A program made the position numbers and the translations under genes. The notes beneath the pieces are model-generated. The model was not told the DNA's origin. It saw only the letters and a list, made by a program, of their open reading frames with translations, and did not search any database. From NCBI RefSeq assembly GCF_047275745.1, contig NZ_JBKQWU010000003.1:178561-242560 (forward strand): a stretch of DNA of 64,000 nt, read 5' to 3'. Source of the DNA: Amaricoccus sp047275745 (GTDB taxonomy: Bacteria; Pseudomonadota; Alphaproteobacteria; Rhodobacterales; Rhodobacteraceae). Position 1 is the stretch's first letter; each line of letters begins with the position of its first letter. Shown in pieces: positions 24,681 through 33,947 of the stretch.

Positions 24681-24993
24681 TTCCCCCGAGGTCCCGAACG
24701 GTTCCCGCTCACGAAAGGTTACCGATGCGTTACAGACCGGCCGCGGCCGCGAACTGGTCGCCCGCCGGCGCGCCGACCTCGCAGATCACGAGAAAAATGG
24801 CGTACATTCAAGACATTGGCTCAAGGCCGCCATCGATGCCTCCGCCGCGGACACGTCCGCGCGCGGTGCCGAGACCGGCGGATCTTCGCCGACGCGGACC
24901 CGATCGCATTGCTAAACGTTTACCGTCTTCTTAATCACCGGTCCTGATGGGGGCAGTGCAGCGAAAGCCTCAAAGCAGCAACGAGGTAAACGC
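24681..24993. other. Gene-free stretch upstream of the LytM peptidase operon
   Basis: 313 bases without a convincing gene. Near the end, TTAC-N7-TTAA at 24920-24934 is one mismatch from the CtrA recognition sequence TTAA-N7-TTAA used by alphaproteobacterial cell-cycle regulators, about 60 bases before the peptidase start codon. A weak candidate only. Confidence 0.25.
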
Positions 24994-26337
24994 ATGGCGG
25001 GACCCGAACGCCGGCCGAATTGGGGCTTGTCCGCGATCCTGCCGGAAAAGCACATCACCATCCGTCAGGATGGCGGCGCCCGCCACATCATCATCGGCCC
25101 GTTCTCCCAGCTTCTCGCCGGCCTCGGCGGCGCGGCTTTCCTCGGCTACATCGCATTCTCGGCCGCCGCGCTGGTCAGCGAGTCCGTCGCGCCGCGCGCC
25201 GCGACGGAGGTGAACCCGCTCCGCGCCGCCTATGAGCAGCGGCTCGACGATCTCGCCGCCGAACGCGACGAGCGTGCCAGCGAGGCGCGGTCGGCCGAGG
25301 GCCGGTTCCAGCTCGCGATGAACCAGATCAGCCGCCAGCAGAGCGACCTCCTCGCCGCGGAGAGCGAGCGGCGCGAGCTTTCCGCCGCGCTCGACGCCAT
25401 GCGCGACAGGCTGCGCGACGCCGTCTCGGCGCGGGATGCGTCCCTCGCCGCGAACTCGGCGACCGCGAACCTCGGAGCCGCCAACGCCGCGGCCGGGAGC
25501 CCGGAATTCCAGGCCGGCGCGACGCCCGGCGGCGATCTCGACGATACCGTCCGCGCGCTTTCCGCCCAGCTCCGCGACACCGCGACCGCGCGCGACACAG
25601 CGACCGCGCGAACCGCCGAACTGACCCGCGAAGTCACCGACATGCGGCTGCGCGCCGATCTGGCGGCGAAGCGTCAGGACCAGATGATCGACGAGGTCGA
25701 GCAGGCGGTCGCGATGTCCTTCGGCCCGCTCAGCAAGGCGATGTCGAACGCGGACATCGATGTCGACGCGCTGCTCGAGACGGTGCGCTCGAATTACTCC
25801 GGCGAGGGTGGCCCGCTGGAACCCGCGGTCGCGACCCGCGATTATGACGGCGGCGTTCGGAACCCGCGCCTCGGCGCGATGATGCGCGACCTCGATCAGC
25901 TGAACCTGCTGCGGGTCGCCGCGAACAAGGTTCCGCTCGCCATGCCCGTCAACGACGCCTACCGGCTGACGAGCGAGTTCGGCGTGCGCCGCGACCCCCG
26001 CGGCGCCGGCCGCCGCATGCATTCCGGCCTCGACCTCGCGGGCCCCAGGGGCACCGGCATCCACGCGACGGCCGACGGCGTCGTCACGACCGCGGGCGCC
26101 GAGCGCGGTTATGGCAAGGTCGTGCGGATCCGGCACGATCTCGGCTATGAGACGATCTACGCGCACCAGTCGAGCATCCGCGTGAAGGTCGGACAGCGCG
26201 TCTCGCGCGGTGACCGTATCGGTGATATGGGTAACACCGGGCGGAGCACTGGCGTGCATCTGCATTACGAGGTGCGGCTCAACGGCGCCGCTGTGAACCC
26301 TCTCCCCTACATGGAGGCCGCGCAGAATGTTCAGTAA
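24994..26337 (+). CDS. M23 (LytM) family metallopeptidase with coiled coil
   Basis: A 447-residue envelope protein. A single transmembrane helix lies near residues 35-60, followed by a long coiled coil (about 70-145 and 180-250) and a C-terminal M23 peptidase domain (about 325-440). Zinc and catalytic residues are complete: H343 and D347 in MHSGLDLAG and the H422-L-H424 motif. Such enzymes cut peptidoglycan peptide bridges or activate amidases. The 3' end overlaps the bactofilin gene by 11 bases, an arrangement common in proteobacteria and consistent with a joint role in localised wall remodelling. Start taken at the ATG 24994. Confidence 0.9.
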   Translation: MAGPERRPNWGLSAILPEKHITIRQDGGARHIIIGPFSQLLAGLGGAAFLGYIAFSAAALVSESVAPRAATEVNPLRAAYEQRLDDLAAERDERASEARSAEGRFQLAMNQISRQQSDLLAAESERRELSAALDAMRDRLRDAVSARDASLAANSATANLGAANAAAGSPEFQAGATPGGDLDDTVRALSAQLRDTATARDTATARTAELTREVTDMRLRADLAAKRQDQMIDEVEQAVAMSFGPLSKAMSNADIDVDALLETVRSNYSGEGGPLEPAVATRDYDGGVRNPRLGAMMRDLDQLNLLRVAANKVPLAMPVNDAYRLTSEFGVRRDPRGAGRRMHSGLDLAGPRGTGIHATADGVVTTAGAERGYGKVVRIRHDLGYETIYAHQSSIRVKVGQRVSRGDRIGDMGNTGRSTGVHLHYEVRLNGAAVNPLPYMEAAQNVQ

Positions 26338-26842
26338 GACCCGACCGAGCGAACCGCTACCGCAGCCGACCCCGACCCCGGAGCCGCGCGCCGACTTCAA
26401 GCCCTCCCCGGCCCCGAGCGCGGCCCCGTCGGCGAAGGCCAAGCCGGCCGCGTCCGTCCTCGCCTCCGACATCATGATCACCGGCAACATCCGCTCGACC
26501 GGCGACATCCAGGTCGAGGGCATGATCGACGGCGACGTGCGCGCCGAGGTGCTCATCATCGGCGAGAGCGCGACGGTGAAGGGCGAGATCGTCGCCGAGG
26601 AGCTGATCGTTCACGGGCGCGTCACTGGCCGCCTGCGGGGCGTCAAGATCCGCCTCAGCTCGACCGCCAAGGTCGAGGGCGACGTGGTGCACAAGACGAT
26701 CGCGATCGAGAGCGGCGCCCATTTCGAGGGCTCGGTCCATCGCGAGGAAGATCCGCTCACCAAGGGTGCCAAGCCGCAGCCGCCGCGCATCACCGGACCC
26801 TCCTCGGTGGCCCCCGCCGAGATGGACGGCGCCCCCAGCTAG
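26327..26842 (+). CDS. Bactofilin (polymer-forming cytoskeletal protein)
   Basis: A 171-residue bactofilin. A Pro/Ala-rich N-terminal tail (1-40) precedes the right-handed beta-helix core (about 45-145), recognisable from repeated short beta-rungs such as GNIRSTGDIQVEGMIDGDV and SSTAKVEGDVVHKTI. Bactofilins polymerise without nucleotide and position wall enzymes at membranes. It begins inside the 3' end of the M23 peptidase gene, so the two are translationally coupled and probably form one complex. The C-terminal tail is again Pro-rich. Confidence 0.93.
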   Translation: MFSKTRPSEPLPQPTPTPEPRADFKPSPAPSAAPSAKAKPAASVLASDIMITGNIRSTGDIQVEGMIDGDVRAEVLIIGESATVKGEIVAEELIVHGRVTGRLRGVKIRLSSTAKVEGDVVHKTIAIESGAHFEGSVHREEDPLTKGAKPQPPRITGPSSVAPAEMDGAPS

Positions 26843-26963
26843 GCGCGCGGCCCACGCGCGAGCCCAGCCGCGCCGGCTTCGAAGGCAGGCGGCTCGGACA
26901 CATGGGCGCCCGAAATTCTCTTGCCGATCCGCTCTGGTCCGCCGGGGCGGATTGTCTTAATTC

Positions 26964-26976
26964 GACGCTAAGCGTC
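26964..26976. promoter_or_regulatory. Perfect palindrome before metG
   Basis: GACGCT-A-AGCGTC, a perfect 6-bp inverted repeat with one central base, lies 14 bases upstream of the metG start codon, overlapping its leader and ribosome-binding region. It could be an operator, but no regulator is identified. Confidence 0.3.
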
Positions 26977-26990
26977 AGCGAGAGAAGATC

Positions 26991-28712
26991 ATGGCCCGCA
27001 TACTCGTCACCTCGGCCCTGCCCTACATCAACGGCATCAAGCACCTCGGCAACCTGGTCGGCAGTCAGCTACCCGCGGATGTCTACTCCCGCTACATGCG
27101 CGCGCGGGGTCACGAGGTCATGTTCATCTGCGCCACCGACGAGCATGGCACCCCCGCCGAACTCGCCGCCGCCAAGGCGGGCGAGCCGGTGGCCGAATAC
27201 TGCGCGCGGATGTGGCAGGTCCAGAAGGATCTCGCCGATGGTTTCCGGCTCTCCTTCGACCATTTCGGCCGGTCGTCATCGGCGCGCAATCATCGGCTGA
27301 CCCAGCATTTCGCCGGCCTCCTCGCCGATGCGGGGCTGGTCGAGGAAGTGTCCGAGCGGCAGGTCTATTCGATCGACGACGGCCGCTTCCTGCCCGACCG
27401 CTACATCGAGGGCACCTGTCCGAACTGCGGCTACGAGCGCGCCCGCGGCGACCAGTGCGAGAACTGCACCAAGCAACTCGACCCGACCGACCTGATCAAC
27501 CCCCGCTCGGCGATCTCGGGCTCCACCAACCTGGAGGTTCGCGAGACGAAGCACCTCTACCTGCGCCAGAGCCTGCTGCGCGACCGGCTGCGGGAATGGA
27601 TCAACTCCAAGACCGACTGGCCGGTCCTGACCACCTCGATCGCGCATAAATGGCTCGACGATGGCGAGGGCCTCCAGGACCGCGGCATCACCCGCGATCT
27701 CGACTGGGGCATTCCGGTCAGGCGCGGCGAGGCCCCCTGGCCGGGCATGGAGGGCAAGGTCTTCTACGTCTGGTTCGACGCGCCGATCGAATATATCGCC
27801 GCGACCGCCGAATGGGCCGACGCGACCGGGCAGGACGACGCGGCGTGGCAGCGCTGGTGGCGCGAGGATCTCGGCGCCCGGGACGTGCGCTACGTCGAGT
27901 TCATGGGCAAGGACAACGTGCCCTTCCACACGCTCTCCTTCCCCGCGACGATCCTCGGCGCGAACCACGATGGCGCCGAGCCGTGGAAGCTCGTCGACTA
28001 CATCAAGTCGTTCAACTACCTCAACTATGACGGCGGCAAGTTCTCCACGAGCCAGGGCCGCGGCATCTTCATGGATCAGGCGCTGGAGATCCTGCCCTCG
28101 GACTACTGGCGCTGGTGGCTGCTCTCCAACGTGCCGGAAAGCTCCGACGCCAACTTCACCTGGGACAGCTTCCAGGGCGGTGTGAACAAGGATCTCGCCG
28201 ATGTGCTCGGCAATTTCGTGAGCCGGGTGACGAAATTCGCCCGCTCCCGCTTTGGCGACAGCATTCCCGATGGCGCCTACGGTCCCGACGAGCAGGCGGT
28301 CATCGCCGATCTCGGTCGCCGCCTCGCAGCCTATGAGGCCGCCATGGAGGCGATCGAGCTTCGCAAGGCGGCGCAGGAGTTGCGCGGGCTCTGGGTGGTC
28401 GGCAACGAGTATCTGCAGGGAGCGGCGCCCTGGGCGGCGTTCAAGACCGATCCGGCGCGCGCGGCGGCGATCACCCGCTTCGCCTTCAACCTGATCCGCC
28501 TCTACGCCGTGCTGAGCCGCCCCTTCCTGCCCGATGCCTCGGCCAAGATGCTGGAAGCCCTGAGCCAGCCGGACGACGCCTGGCCGGACGACATCGGTGA
28601 GGCGCTCGCGACGCTCCCGGGCGGACATCCGTTCTCGGTTCCCGATGTGCTGTTCCAGAAGATCGAGGATGCGCGCCGGAGCGAGCTCGAGGCGCGGTTC
28701 GCCGGAGTCTGA
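26991..28712 (+). CDS. metG: Methionyl-tRNA synthetase
   Basis: A 573-residue class I aminoacyl-tRNA synthetase. The HIGH-type motif is HLGN (in YINGIKHLGNLVG), and the KMSKS-type loop is KFSTSQG, the variant found in many MetG1-type enzymes. A single zinc knot, CPNC...CENC, lies near residues 140-160. The C-terminus ends after the anticodon-binding domain; the dimerisation domain present in E. coli is lacking, as is usual in this subclass. AGAGAAG precedes the ATG at a suitable distance. Apparently a monocistronic housekeeping gene. Confidence 0.96.
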   Translation: MARILVTSALPYINGIKHLGNLVGSQLPADVYSRYMRARGHEVMFICATDEHGTPAELAAAKAGEPVAEYCARMWQVQKDLADGFRLSFDHFGRSSSARNHRLTQHFAGLLADAGLVEEVSERQVYSIDDGRFLPDRYIEGTCPNCGYERARGDQCENCTKQLDPTDLINPRSAISGSTNLEVRETKHLYLRQSLLRDRLREWINSKTDWPVLTTSIAHKWLDDGEGLQDRGITRDLDWGIPVRRGEAPWPGMEGKVFYVWFDAPIEYIAATAEWADATGQDDAAWQRWWREDLGARDVRYVEFMGKDNVPFHTLSFPATILGANHDGAEPWKLVDYIKSFNYLNYDGGKFSTSQGRGIFMDQALEILPSDYWRWWLLSNVPESSDANFTWDSFQGGVNKDLADVLGNFVSRVTKFARSRFGDSIPDGAYGPDEQAVIADLGRRLAAYEAAMEAIELRKAAQELRGLWVVGNEYLQGAAPWAAFKTDPARAAAITRFAFNLIRLYAVLSRPFLPDASAKMLEALSQPDDAWPDDIGEALATLPGGHPFSVPDVLFQKIEDARRSELEARFAGV

Positions 28713-28838
28713 GCCGGGACAAGCCGGCGATTGATAACCCAACGCAAACAATTCCGTGATCCCGGGTCGATTGTTCAACGGATTTCGGGCACCTTCCCGT
28801 TCCATGCTTGACGAGTCATTTTCTTGATGAGGTACGGA

Positions 28839-29387
28839 ATGGATCTGGAACTGCGTGACACCCCGAAACGGTACGGGCTGGTGAGCCGTGCGCTGCACTG
28901 GAGCATGGCGGCGCTCTTCGCCTGGCAATTCCTCGGCATCGTGGTCCGGGGCGTCGTCGCCAAGGACAGCGCGCTCGATCAACTCTTCCAGACGACCCAT
29001 TCCCCCTTCGGATTCCTCCTGTTCCTGCTCGTCCTGATCCGCGCGCTCTGGACCCTGAGCAACCGACGGACCCGCCCGGCCTACGATCGCGGCCCGCTCG
29101 GGGTCGCCGCGCGCGCCGGCCACGCCGCGCTCTACGCGCTCATGGTCGTCGTCCCGCTCCTCGCGCTCCTGCGCGCCTACGGGACCGGCCGGGGCCTCAA
29201 CGCATTCGGGCTGCTGCAGATCATCCCCGCCACCGGCGAGCGGATCGGCTGGCTGGTCGCCCCCGCGAGCGCGCTGCACGGCCCGCTCGCCTGGGCGCTT
29301 CTGGTGCTGATCGCCGGACATGTCGCGATGGTTTTCGTCCATCGCGACCTGCTGCGGGACAACGTGCTCGCCAAGATGGCCGGCTGA
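28839..29387 (+). CDS. Cytochrome b561 family protein
   Basis: A 182-residue inner-membrane dihaem cytochrome with four transmembrane helices. Histidines expected as haem ligands are found in ALHWSM near the N-terminus, TTHSPFG, RAGHAALY, and LHGPLAW and AGHVAM near the C-terminus. Members of the family act as superoxide:quinone oxidoreductases or small electron carriers. The ATG at 28839 is selected because GAGG lies 8 bases upstream; an ATG at 28827 would add four residues. Transcribed after metG with a 126-bp gap. Confidence 0.88.
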   Translation: MDLELRDTPKRYGLVSRALHWSMAALFAWQFLGIVVRGVVAKDSALDQLFQTTHSPFGFLLFLLVLIRALWTLSNRRTRPAYDRGPLGVAARAGHAALYALMVVVPLLALLRAYGTGRGLNAFGLLQIIPATGERIGWLVAPASALHGPLAWALLVLIAGHVAMVFVHRDLLRDNVLAKMAG

Positions 29388-29529
29388 CGACGCGCCGGCG
29401 GGCGGTTTCCGCCCCGCGGGGGGTCACCGGCCCTTGCGTCGAACCCGCTCTCGGCCCAGCAATGAACTTCCGCCGCCCCGGTTTCCGAGGGGTCGGCGAG
29501 TGGGGGGCCGAGATCAGGAGATACCGCCG

Positions 29530-29901
29530 GTGACCACGATCTTTTCCCTCGAATTCGACGAGATCTTCGCCCGCACCAGCCCGCTCGGCCATGCGTTCTC
29601 CGAAAAGCTCACCGACCTCGGCGGCGAGACGGTGCGGATGCGCGGCTTTCTCGCACCCGCCGTGCCGGGCAAGAGCGAAGCCCTGGTCCTGACACGGCGC
29701 CCGGCGGCGGTCGGAACACAGGGCGGCACCGACGACGGCTGGCCCGACGACGCGGTTTTCGTGCTGCCGGCCAGCGGCAAGGGCGCGTTCTCTCCGGGGC
29801 GCCGCGCCGAGGTCGAAGGCATCCTCGAACATGGACCGGAGCGCATCGCGGACATGCCTACCCTCGTCCGACTGCGCGCGGCTCGCCTGACGACGCTCTG
29901 A
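29530..29901 (+). CDS. Conserved hypothetical protein
   Basis: A 123-residue soluble protein that I do not recognise. The N-terminus (TTIFSLEFDEIFARTSPLGHAF) is helix-rich, and the middle has a Gly/Asp loop between two beta-like stretches. No signal peptide, membrane helix or catalytic motif is visible. The start is GTG at 29530 with AGGAG eight bases upstream; a longer frame upstream overlaps the cytochrome gene and is not used. Base composition and third-position GC bias agree with coding DNA. It stands alone between the cytochrome gene and the peptide transporter operon. Confidence 0.6.
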   Translation: MTTIFSLEFDEIFARTSPLGHAFSEKLTDLGGETVRMRGFLAPAVPGKSEALVLTRRPAAVGTQGGTDDGWPDDAVFVLPASGKGAFSPGRRAEVEGILEHGPERIADMPTLVRLRAARLTTL

Positions 29902-30349
29902 GGGCAGGTTCGTCGGCGCGGGACCGCTCGCGGCGGCGCCGCCCGATGACGGATGCCGGACCACCGGCGCGTCGGCCTCGGGGGCCGGGCCGGTCGGCCG
30001 CCGGTCCCACATCCGGCCCCGCCACCCGCGCGACGGATCGCCGCGCCGGCGCCCAGAACTTCAATTGATCCGTCACGGACGACCCGGACGGGTGACGGCG
30101 CGGCTTGCCTCCCACTTCGCTTGGGGCCATGCTCCACGATGTGATGGGCCAATTATTTCGAACTCATTCGTAACCGTCGCGGCCCGCCCGTCTGGGCGGG
30201 GCCAGGCGACGAATCGCATTCTGCTGGGCGGCGCGAATCGGTATCAGGAACATTGACCCACGCGCGGCCGAGTCCGTGGACCAAACGGCGGAGTCCTGTC
30301 AGGGTCCGAAAACAAGATGCCTTCAACCGGGAGTCAGAGGAACAATCAC
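29902..30349. other. Gene-free stretch upstream of dppA with a hairpin
   Basis: 448 bases with no convincing gene. A GC-rich hairpin at 30181-30203 has a 9-bp stem with one bulged base and a GTCT loop; it may end transcription from the preceding gene or form part of the long dppA leader. A short AT-richer segment lies just before it (30150-30175). No clear sigma-70 promoter could be assigned. Confidence 0.4.
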
Positions 30350-31951
30350 ATGACATACCTTTCCCGTGGCCTGCTGGCCGCCTCGGCGCTGGCGCTGAGC
30401 GCGGCGGTGGCCGAAGCCAAGACCTTTGTCTATTGCTCGGAAGCTTCGCCCGAGGGTTTTGATCCCAGCCCCTATACCGCCGGCACCACCTTCGACGCCT
30501 CGGCGCATGCGATCTACAACCGCCTGGCCCAGTTCAAGCCCGGCACGACCGAAGTCGAACCGGGTCTGGCCGAAAGTTGGGAAGTATCGGAGGACGGCAC
30601 CGAATACACCTTCCACCTGCGCCAGGGCGTCAAGTGGCACGCGAGCGACAGTTTCACCCCGACCCGTGACTTCAACGCCGACGATGTGGTCTTTTCCTTC
30701 GAACGGCAGGCCGATCCCGAACATCCCTGGCATCAGTACATTCCGGGCATCACCTACGAGTATTACACCTCGATGGACATGCCGAACCTGGTCAAGTCGA
30801 TCGAGAAGATTGATGACTACACGGTCAAGTTCACGCTGACCCAGCCCGAAGCGCCCTTCATCGCCAATGTCGCCATGCCCTTCGCCTCGATCGTGTCGAA
30901 GGAATACGCCGACGCGCTCGAAGCGGCGGGCACGAAGGAGGACCTGAACAACCTGCCGATCGGCACCGGTCCGTTCCGGTTCGTCGCCTATCAGAAGGAC
31001 GCGGTGATCCGCTACCAGAAGAATGCCGACTACTGGGGCGAGGCGCCGCTGATCGACGATCTGGTCTTCGCCATCACCCCCGACGCCGCCGTGCGGCTGC
31101 AGAAGCTGAAGGCCGGCGAATGCCACCTGATGCCCTATCCGGCGCCCGCCGACATCGAATCGATCCGCGCCGACGACAGCCTGAAGCTCGACGAGCAGCC
31201 CGGCCTCAATGTCGGCTATCTGGCCTACAACACCACGATCGCCCCCTTCGACAATCCGAAGGTCCGCAAGGCGCTCAACATGGCGATCAACAAGCAGGCG
31301 ATCGTCGACGCGGTCTTCCAGGGCGCGGCCGAGCCTGCGAAGAACCCGATCCCGCCGACCATGTGGTCCTATAACGACACCATCGAGGATGATCCCTACG
31401 ACCCGGAAGCCGCCAAGGCGATGCTGGAGGCGGAAGGCGTCACCAACCTCTCGCTGAGCATCTGGGCGATGCCGGTGCAGCGCCCCTACATGCCAAACGC
31501 GCGGCGGACGGCCGAGCTGATGCAGGAGGATCTCTCCAAGGTCGGCGTGAGCGTCGATATCGTCTCCTATGAATGGGGCGAGTATCTCGCCAAGTCGATG
31601 GAGGCGGGCCGCCAGGGCGCGGTCATTCTCGGCTGGACCGGCGACAATGGCGACCCGGACAACTTCCTCTCGGTGCTGCTCTCCTGCGATTCCGCCGGCG
31701 AAGGCGGGGCGAATCGCGCCTTCTGGTGCAACGAGGAATTCTCCGGGCTCCTGAAGGAGGCCAAGACCAATTCGGATCAGGCCGAGCGCACCCGGCTCTA
31801 TGAGGCGGCGCAGGTCATCTTCAAGGATCAGGCGCCGTGGTACACCATCGCCCATTCGACGCAGTATGTGCCGATGGCGGCCAATGTGACCGGCTTCGTC
31901 ATGAGCCCGCTCGGAGATTACACCTTCGAGGCCGTGGATATCGCCGAATGA
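30350..31951 (+). CDS. dppA: Peptide ABC transporter substrate-binding protein (DppA-like)
   Basis: A 533-residue periplasmic binding protein of the SBP_bac_5 family. The signal peptide ends at AVAEA-KTF near residue 24. The mature part begins TFVYCSEASPEGFDPS, nearly identical in pattern to DppA proteins, which bind dipeptides and sometimes haem or 5-aminolevulinate. The ATG at 30350 follows AGAGGAAC. It heads the dppABCDF operon; a strong stem-loop separates it from dppB and probably lets it be made in excess over the membrane components. The exact ligand cannot be read from the sequence. Confidence 0.92.
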   Translation: MTYLSRGLLAASALALSAAVAEAKTFVYCSEASPEGFDPSPYTAGTTFDASAHAIYNRLAQFKPGTTEVEPGLAESWEVSEDGTEYTFHLRQGVKWHASDSFTPTRDFNADDVVFSFERQADPEHPWHQYIPGITYEYYTSMDMPNLVKSIEKIDDYTVKFTLTQPEAPFIANVAMPFASIVSKEYADALEAAGTKEDLNNLPIGTGPFRFVAYQKDAVIRYQKNADYWGEAPLIDDLVFAITPDAAVRLQKLKAGECHLMPYPAPADIESIRADDSLKLDEQPGLNVGYLAYNTTIAPFDNPKVRKALNMAINKQAIVDAVFQGAAEPAKNPIPPTMWSYNDTIEDDPYDPEAAKAMLEAEGVTNLSLSIWAMPVQRPYMPNARRTAELMQEDLSKVGVSVDIVSYEWGEYLAKSMEAGRQGAVILGWTGDNGDPDNFLSVLLSCDSAGEGGANRAFWCNEEFSGLLKEAKTNSDQAERTRLYEAAQVIFKDQAPWYTIAHSTQYVPMAANVTGFVMSPLGDYTFEAVDIAE

Positions 31952-31991
31952 TCCGGGGCTTCGCCTGACGCGCGAACGCACGAGGGCGAGC

Positions 31992-32021
31992 GAACGCGCG
32001 GGGCGCCACCCCCGCGCGTTC
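31992..32021 (+). promoter_or_regulatory. Intercistronic stem-loop between dppA and dppB
   Basis: A perfect 12-bp stem (31992-32003 with 32010-32021) encloses a 6-base loop. There is no T-tract, so it is more likely an mRNA-stabilising or partial-termination element than a full terminator. Such elements after binding-protein genes raise their expression relative to the permeases. Confidence 0.7.
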
Positions 32022-32038
32022 ATGAAGGAAAGAGGCGC

Positions 32039-33046
32039 ATGATCCGTTTCATTCTCTCCAAGCTGCTTTACCTGGTCCCGACATTCCTCGGGATCACCAT
32101 CATCGCCTTCGGCTTCGTCCGCATCCTGCCGGGCGATCCGGTGCTCCTGATGGCCGGCGAGCGCGGCGTCTCGCCCGAGCGCCACGCGGAACTGAGCGCG
32201 CAGCTCGGTTATGACAAGCCGATCGTCATGCAATACTTCGACTTCCTCGGCCGGCTGCTGCAGGGTGACCTCGGCAATTCGCTCGTCACCAAGAAGCCGG
32301 TCGTGACCGAGTTCATGGCGCTCTTCCCCGCCACGGCCGAGCTCGGGCTCTGCGCCATCCTGATCGCGACCCTGATCGGCGTTCCGGTCGGCGTGCTCGC
32401 CGCGATCAAGCGCGGCAGCTGGTTCGATCAGGTCTCGATGACGACGGCGCTGGTCGGCTTCTCGATGCCGATCTTCTGGTGGGGCCTGCTCCTCATCATC
32501 CTCTTCTCGGGCACGCTCGGCTGGACGCCGGTCTCGGGGCGGATCAGCCTGCTCTATTTCTTCCCGCCGGTCACCGGCTTCATGCTGATCGACAGCCTGC
32601 TCTCAGGTCAGGAGGGTGCCTTCGCCTCGGCGGTCAGCCATCTGATCCTGCCCTCGGTCGTGCTCGCGACCATCCCGCTCGCGGTCATCGCCCGCCAGAC
32701 ACGCTCGGCCATGCTGGAGGTGATGGGCGAGGATTATGTCCGGACCGCCCGCGCCAAGGGGATGCCGCGCCGCCGCGTCATCGGCGTCCACGCGCTCCGC
32801 AACGCGCTCATTCCGGTCGTCACCACGATCGGGCTGCAGATCGGCGTGCTGATGGCGGGCGCCATCCTGACCGAGACCATCTTCTCGTGGCCCGGCATCG
32901 GCAAGTGGATGATCGATTCGATCTCGCGCCGCGACTATCCGGTGGTGCAGTCCGGGCTCCTGATGATCGCCGCCATCGTGATGCTGGTGAACCTGCTGGT
33001 CGATCTCACCTACGGCCTGATCAATCCAAGGATCCGTGCGACATGA
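32039..33046 (+). CDS. dppB: Peptide ABC transporter permease (DppB-like)
   Basis: A 335-residue inner-membrane permease with about six helices. It shows the N-terminal signature FIAFGFVRILPGDP-like tract and the EAA loop region (EDYVRTARAKGMPRRRV) that contacts the ATPases. Length matches DppB. AAGAGGCGC precedes the ATG. Its stop overlaps the start of dppC by four bases (ATGA). Confidence 0.94.
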   Translation: MIRFILSKLLYLVPTFLGITIIAFGFVRILPGDPVLLMAGERGVSPERHAELSAQLGYDKPIVMQYFDFLGRLLQGDLGNSLVTKKPVVTEFMALFPATAELGLCAILIATLIGVPVGVLAAIKRGSWFDQVSMTTALVGFSMPIFWWGLLLIILFSGTLGWTPVSGRISLLYFFPPVTGFMLIDSLLSGQEGAFASAVSHLILPSVVLATIPLAVIARQTRSAMLEVMGEDYVRTARAKGMPRRRVIGVHALRNALIPVVTTIGLQIGVLMAGAILTETIFSWPGIGKWMIDSISRRDYPVVQSGLLMIAAIVMLVNLLVDLTYGLINPRIRAT

Positions 33047-33945
33047 GCGATACCTCGGTCAAGCTGTCGGACGCCGCCATCCGCCGCCGGATGCTGGGCG
33101 AGTTCTGGTTCTATTTCCGCCAGAACCGCGGCGCGGTCGCCGGTCTCGTCGTATTCGCGCTCCTGGTCGTGGTCGCGCTCCTCGCGCCGCTGCTCGCGCC
33201 CCATCATCCGAGCACGCAGTACCGCGATGCGCTGCTCTTGCCGCCGGTCTGGCAGGAGGGCGGCCGCGCGGAATTCCTGCTCGGCACCGACGCGGTCGGG
33301 CGGGACATGCTCTCGCGGCTGATCTTCGGCGCGCGCTATTCGCTCTTCATCGGCATCGTCGTCGTCTCGATCGCGCTCTCCGGCGGCATCATCATCGGGC
33401 TTCTCGCCGGTTTCTTTCGCGGCTGGGTCGACGCGGTGATCATGCGGGTGATGGATGTGATCCTCGCCTTCCCCTCGCTCCTGCTCGCGCTGGTGCTGGT
33501 CGCGGTGCTCGGGCCGGGCCTCACCAACGCGATGATCGCGATCGCCATCGTCTATCAGCCGCATTTCGCCCGCCTGACCCGCGCCGCGGTGATGAGCGAG
33601 ATGCGGCGCGAGTATGTCACCGCCGCCCGCGTCGCCGGGGCGAGCAACTTGCGGCTCATGTTCAGGACGATCCTCCCCAACTGCCTCGCGCCGCTCATCG
33701 TGCAGGCGACCCTGTCCTTTTCCTCCGCCGTGCTCGATTCCGCGGCGCTCGGCTTCCTCGGCATGGGCGCGCAGCCGCCGGCGCCGGAATGGGGCACCAT
33801 GCTGGCCGAGGCACGGGAGTTCATCCTGCGCGCCTGGTGGGTCGTGACCTTCCCGGGCCTCGCGATCCTGATCTCGGTGCTGGCGATCAACCTGATGGGC
33901 GACGGGCTGCGCGACGCGCTCGACCCGAAACTGAAGCGGAGCTGA
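33043..33945 (+). CDS. dppC: Peptide ABC transporter permease (DppC-like)
   Basis: A 300-residue inner-membrane permease. The N-terminal OppC-type segment with one helix (about 28-50) is followed by the BPD_transp_1 domain with the EAA loop (MRREYVTAARVAGASN) and a LGTDAVGRDMLSRLI tract typical of DppC. The ATG at 33043 overlaps dppB; a long open frame further upstream is spurious, lying in another frame of dppB. It pairs with DppB to form the channel. Confidence 0.94.
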   Translation: MSDTSVKLSDAAIRRRMLGEFWFYFRQNRGAVAGLVVFALLVVVALLAPLLAPHHPSTQYRDALLLPPVWQEGGRAEFLLGTDAVGRDMLSRLIFGARYSLFIGIVVVSIALSGGIIIGLLAGFFRGWVDAVIMRVMDVILAFPSLLLALVLVAVLGPGLTNAMIAIAIVYQPHFARLTRAAVMSEMRREYVTAARVAGASNLRLMFRTILPNCLAPLIVQATLSFSSAVLDSAALGFLGMGAQPPAPEWGTMLAEAREFILRAWWVVTFPGLAILISVLAINLMGDGLRDALDPKLKRS

Positions 33946-33947
33946 CC

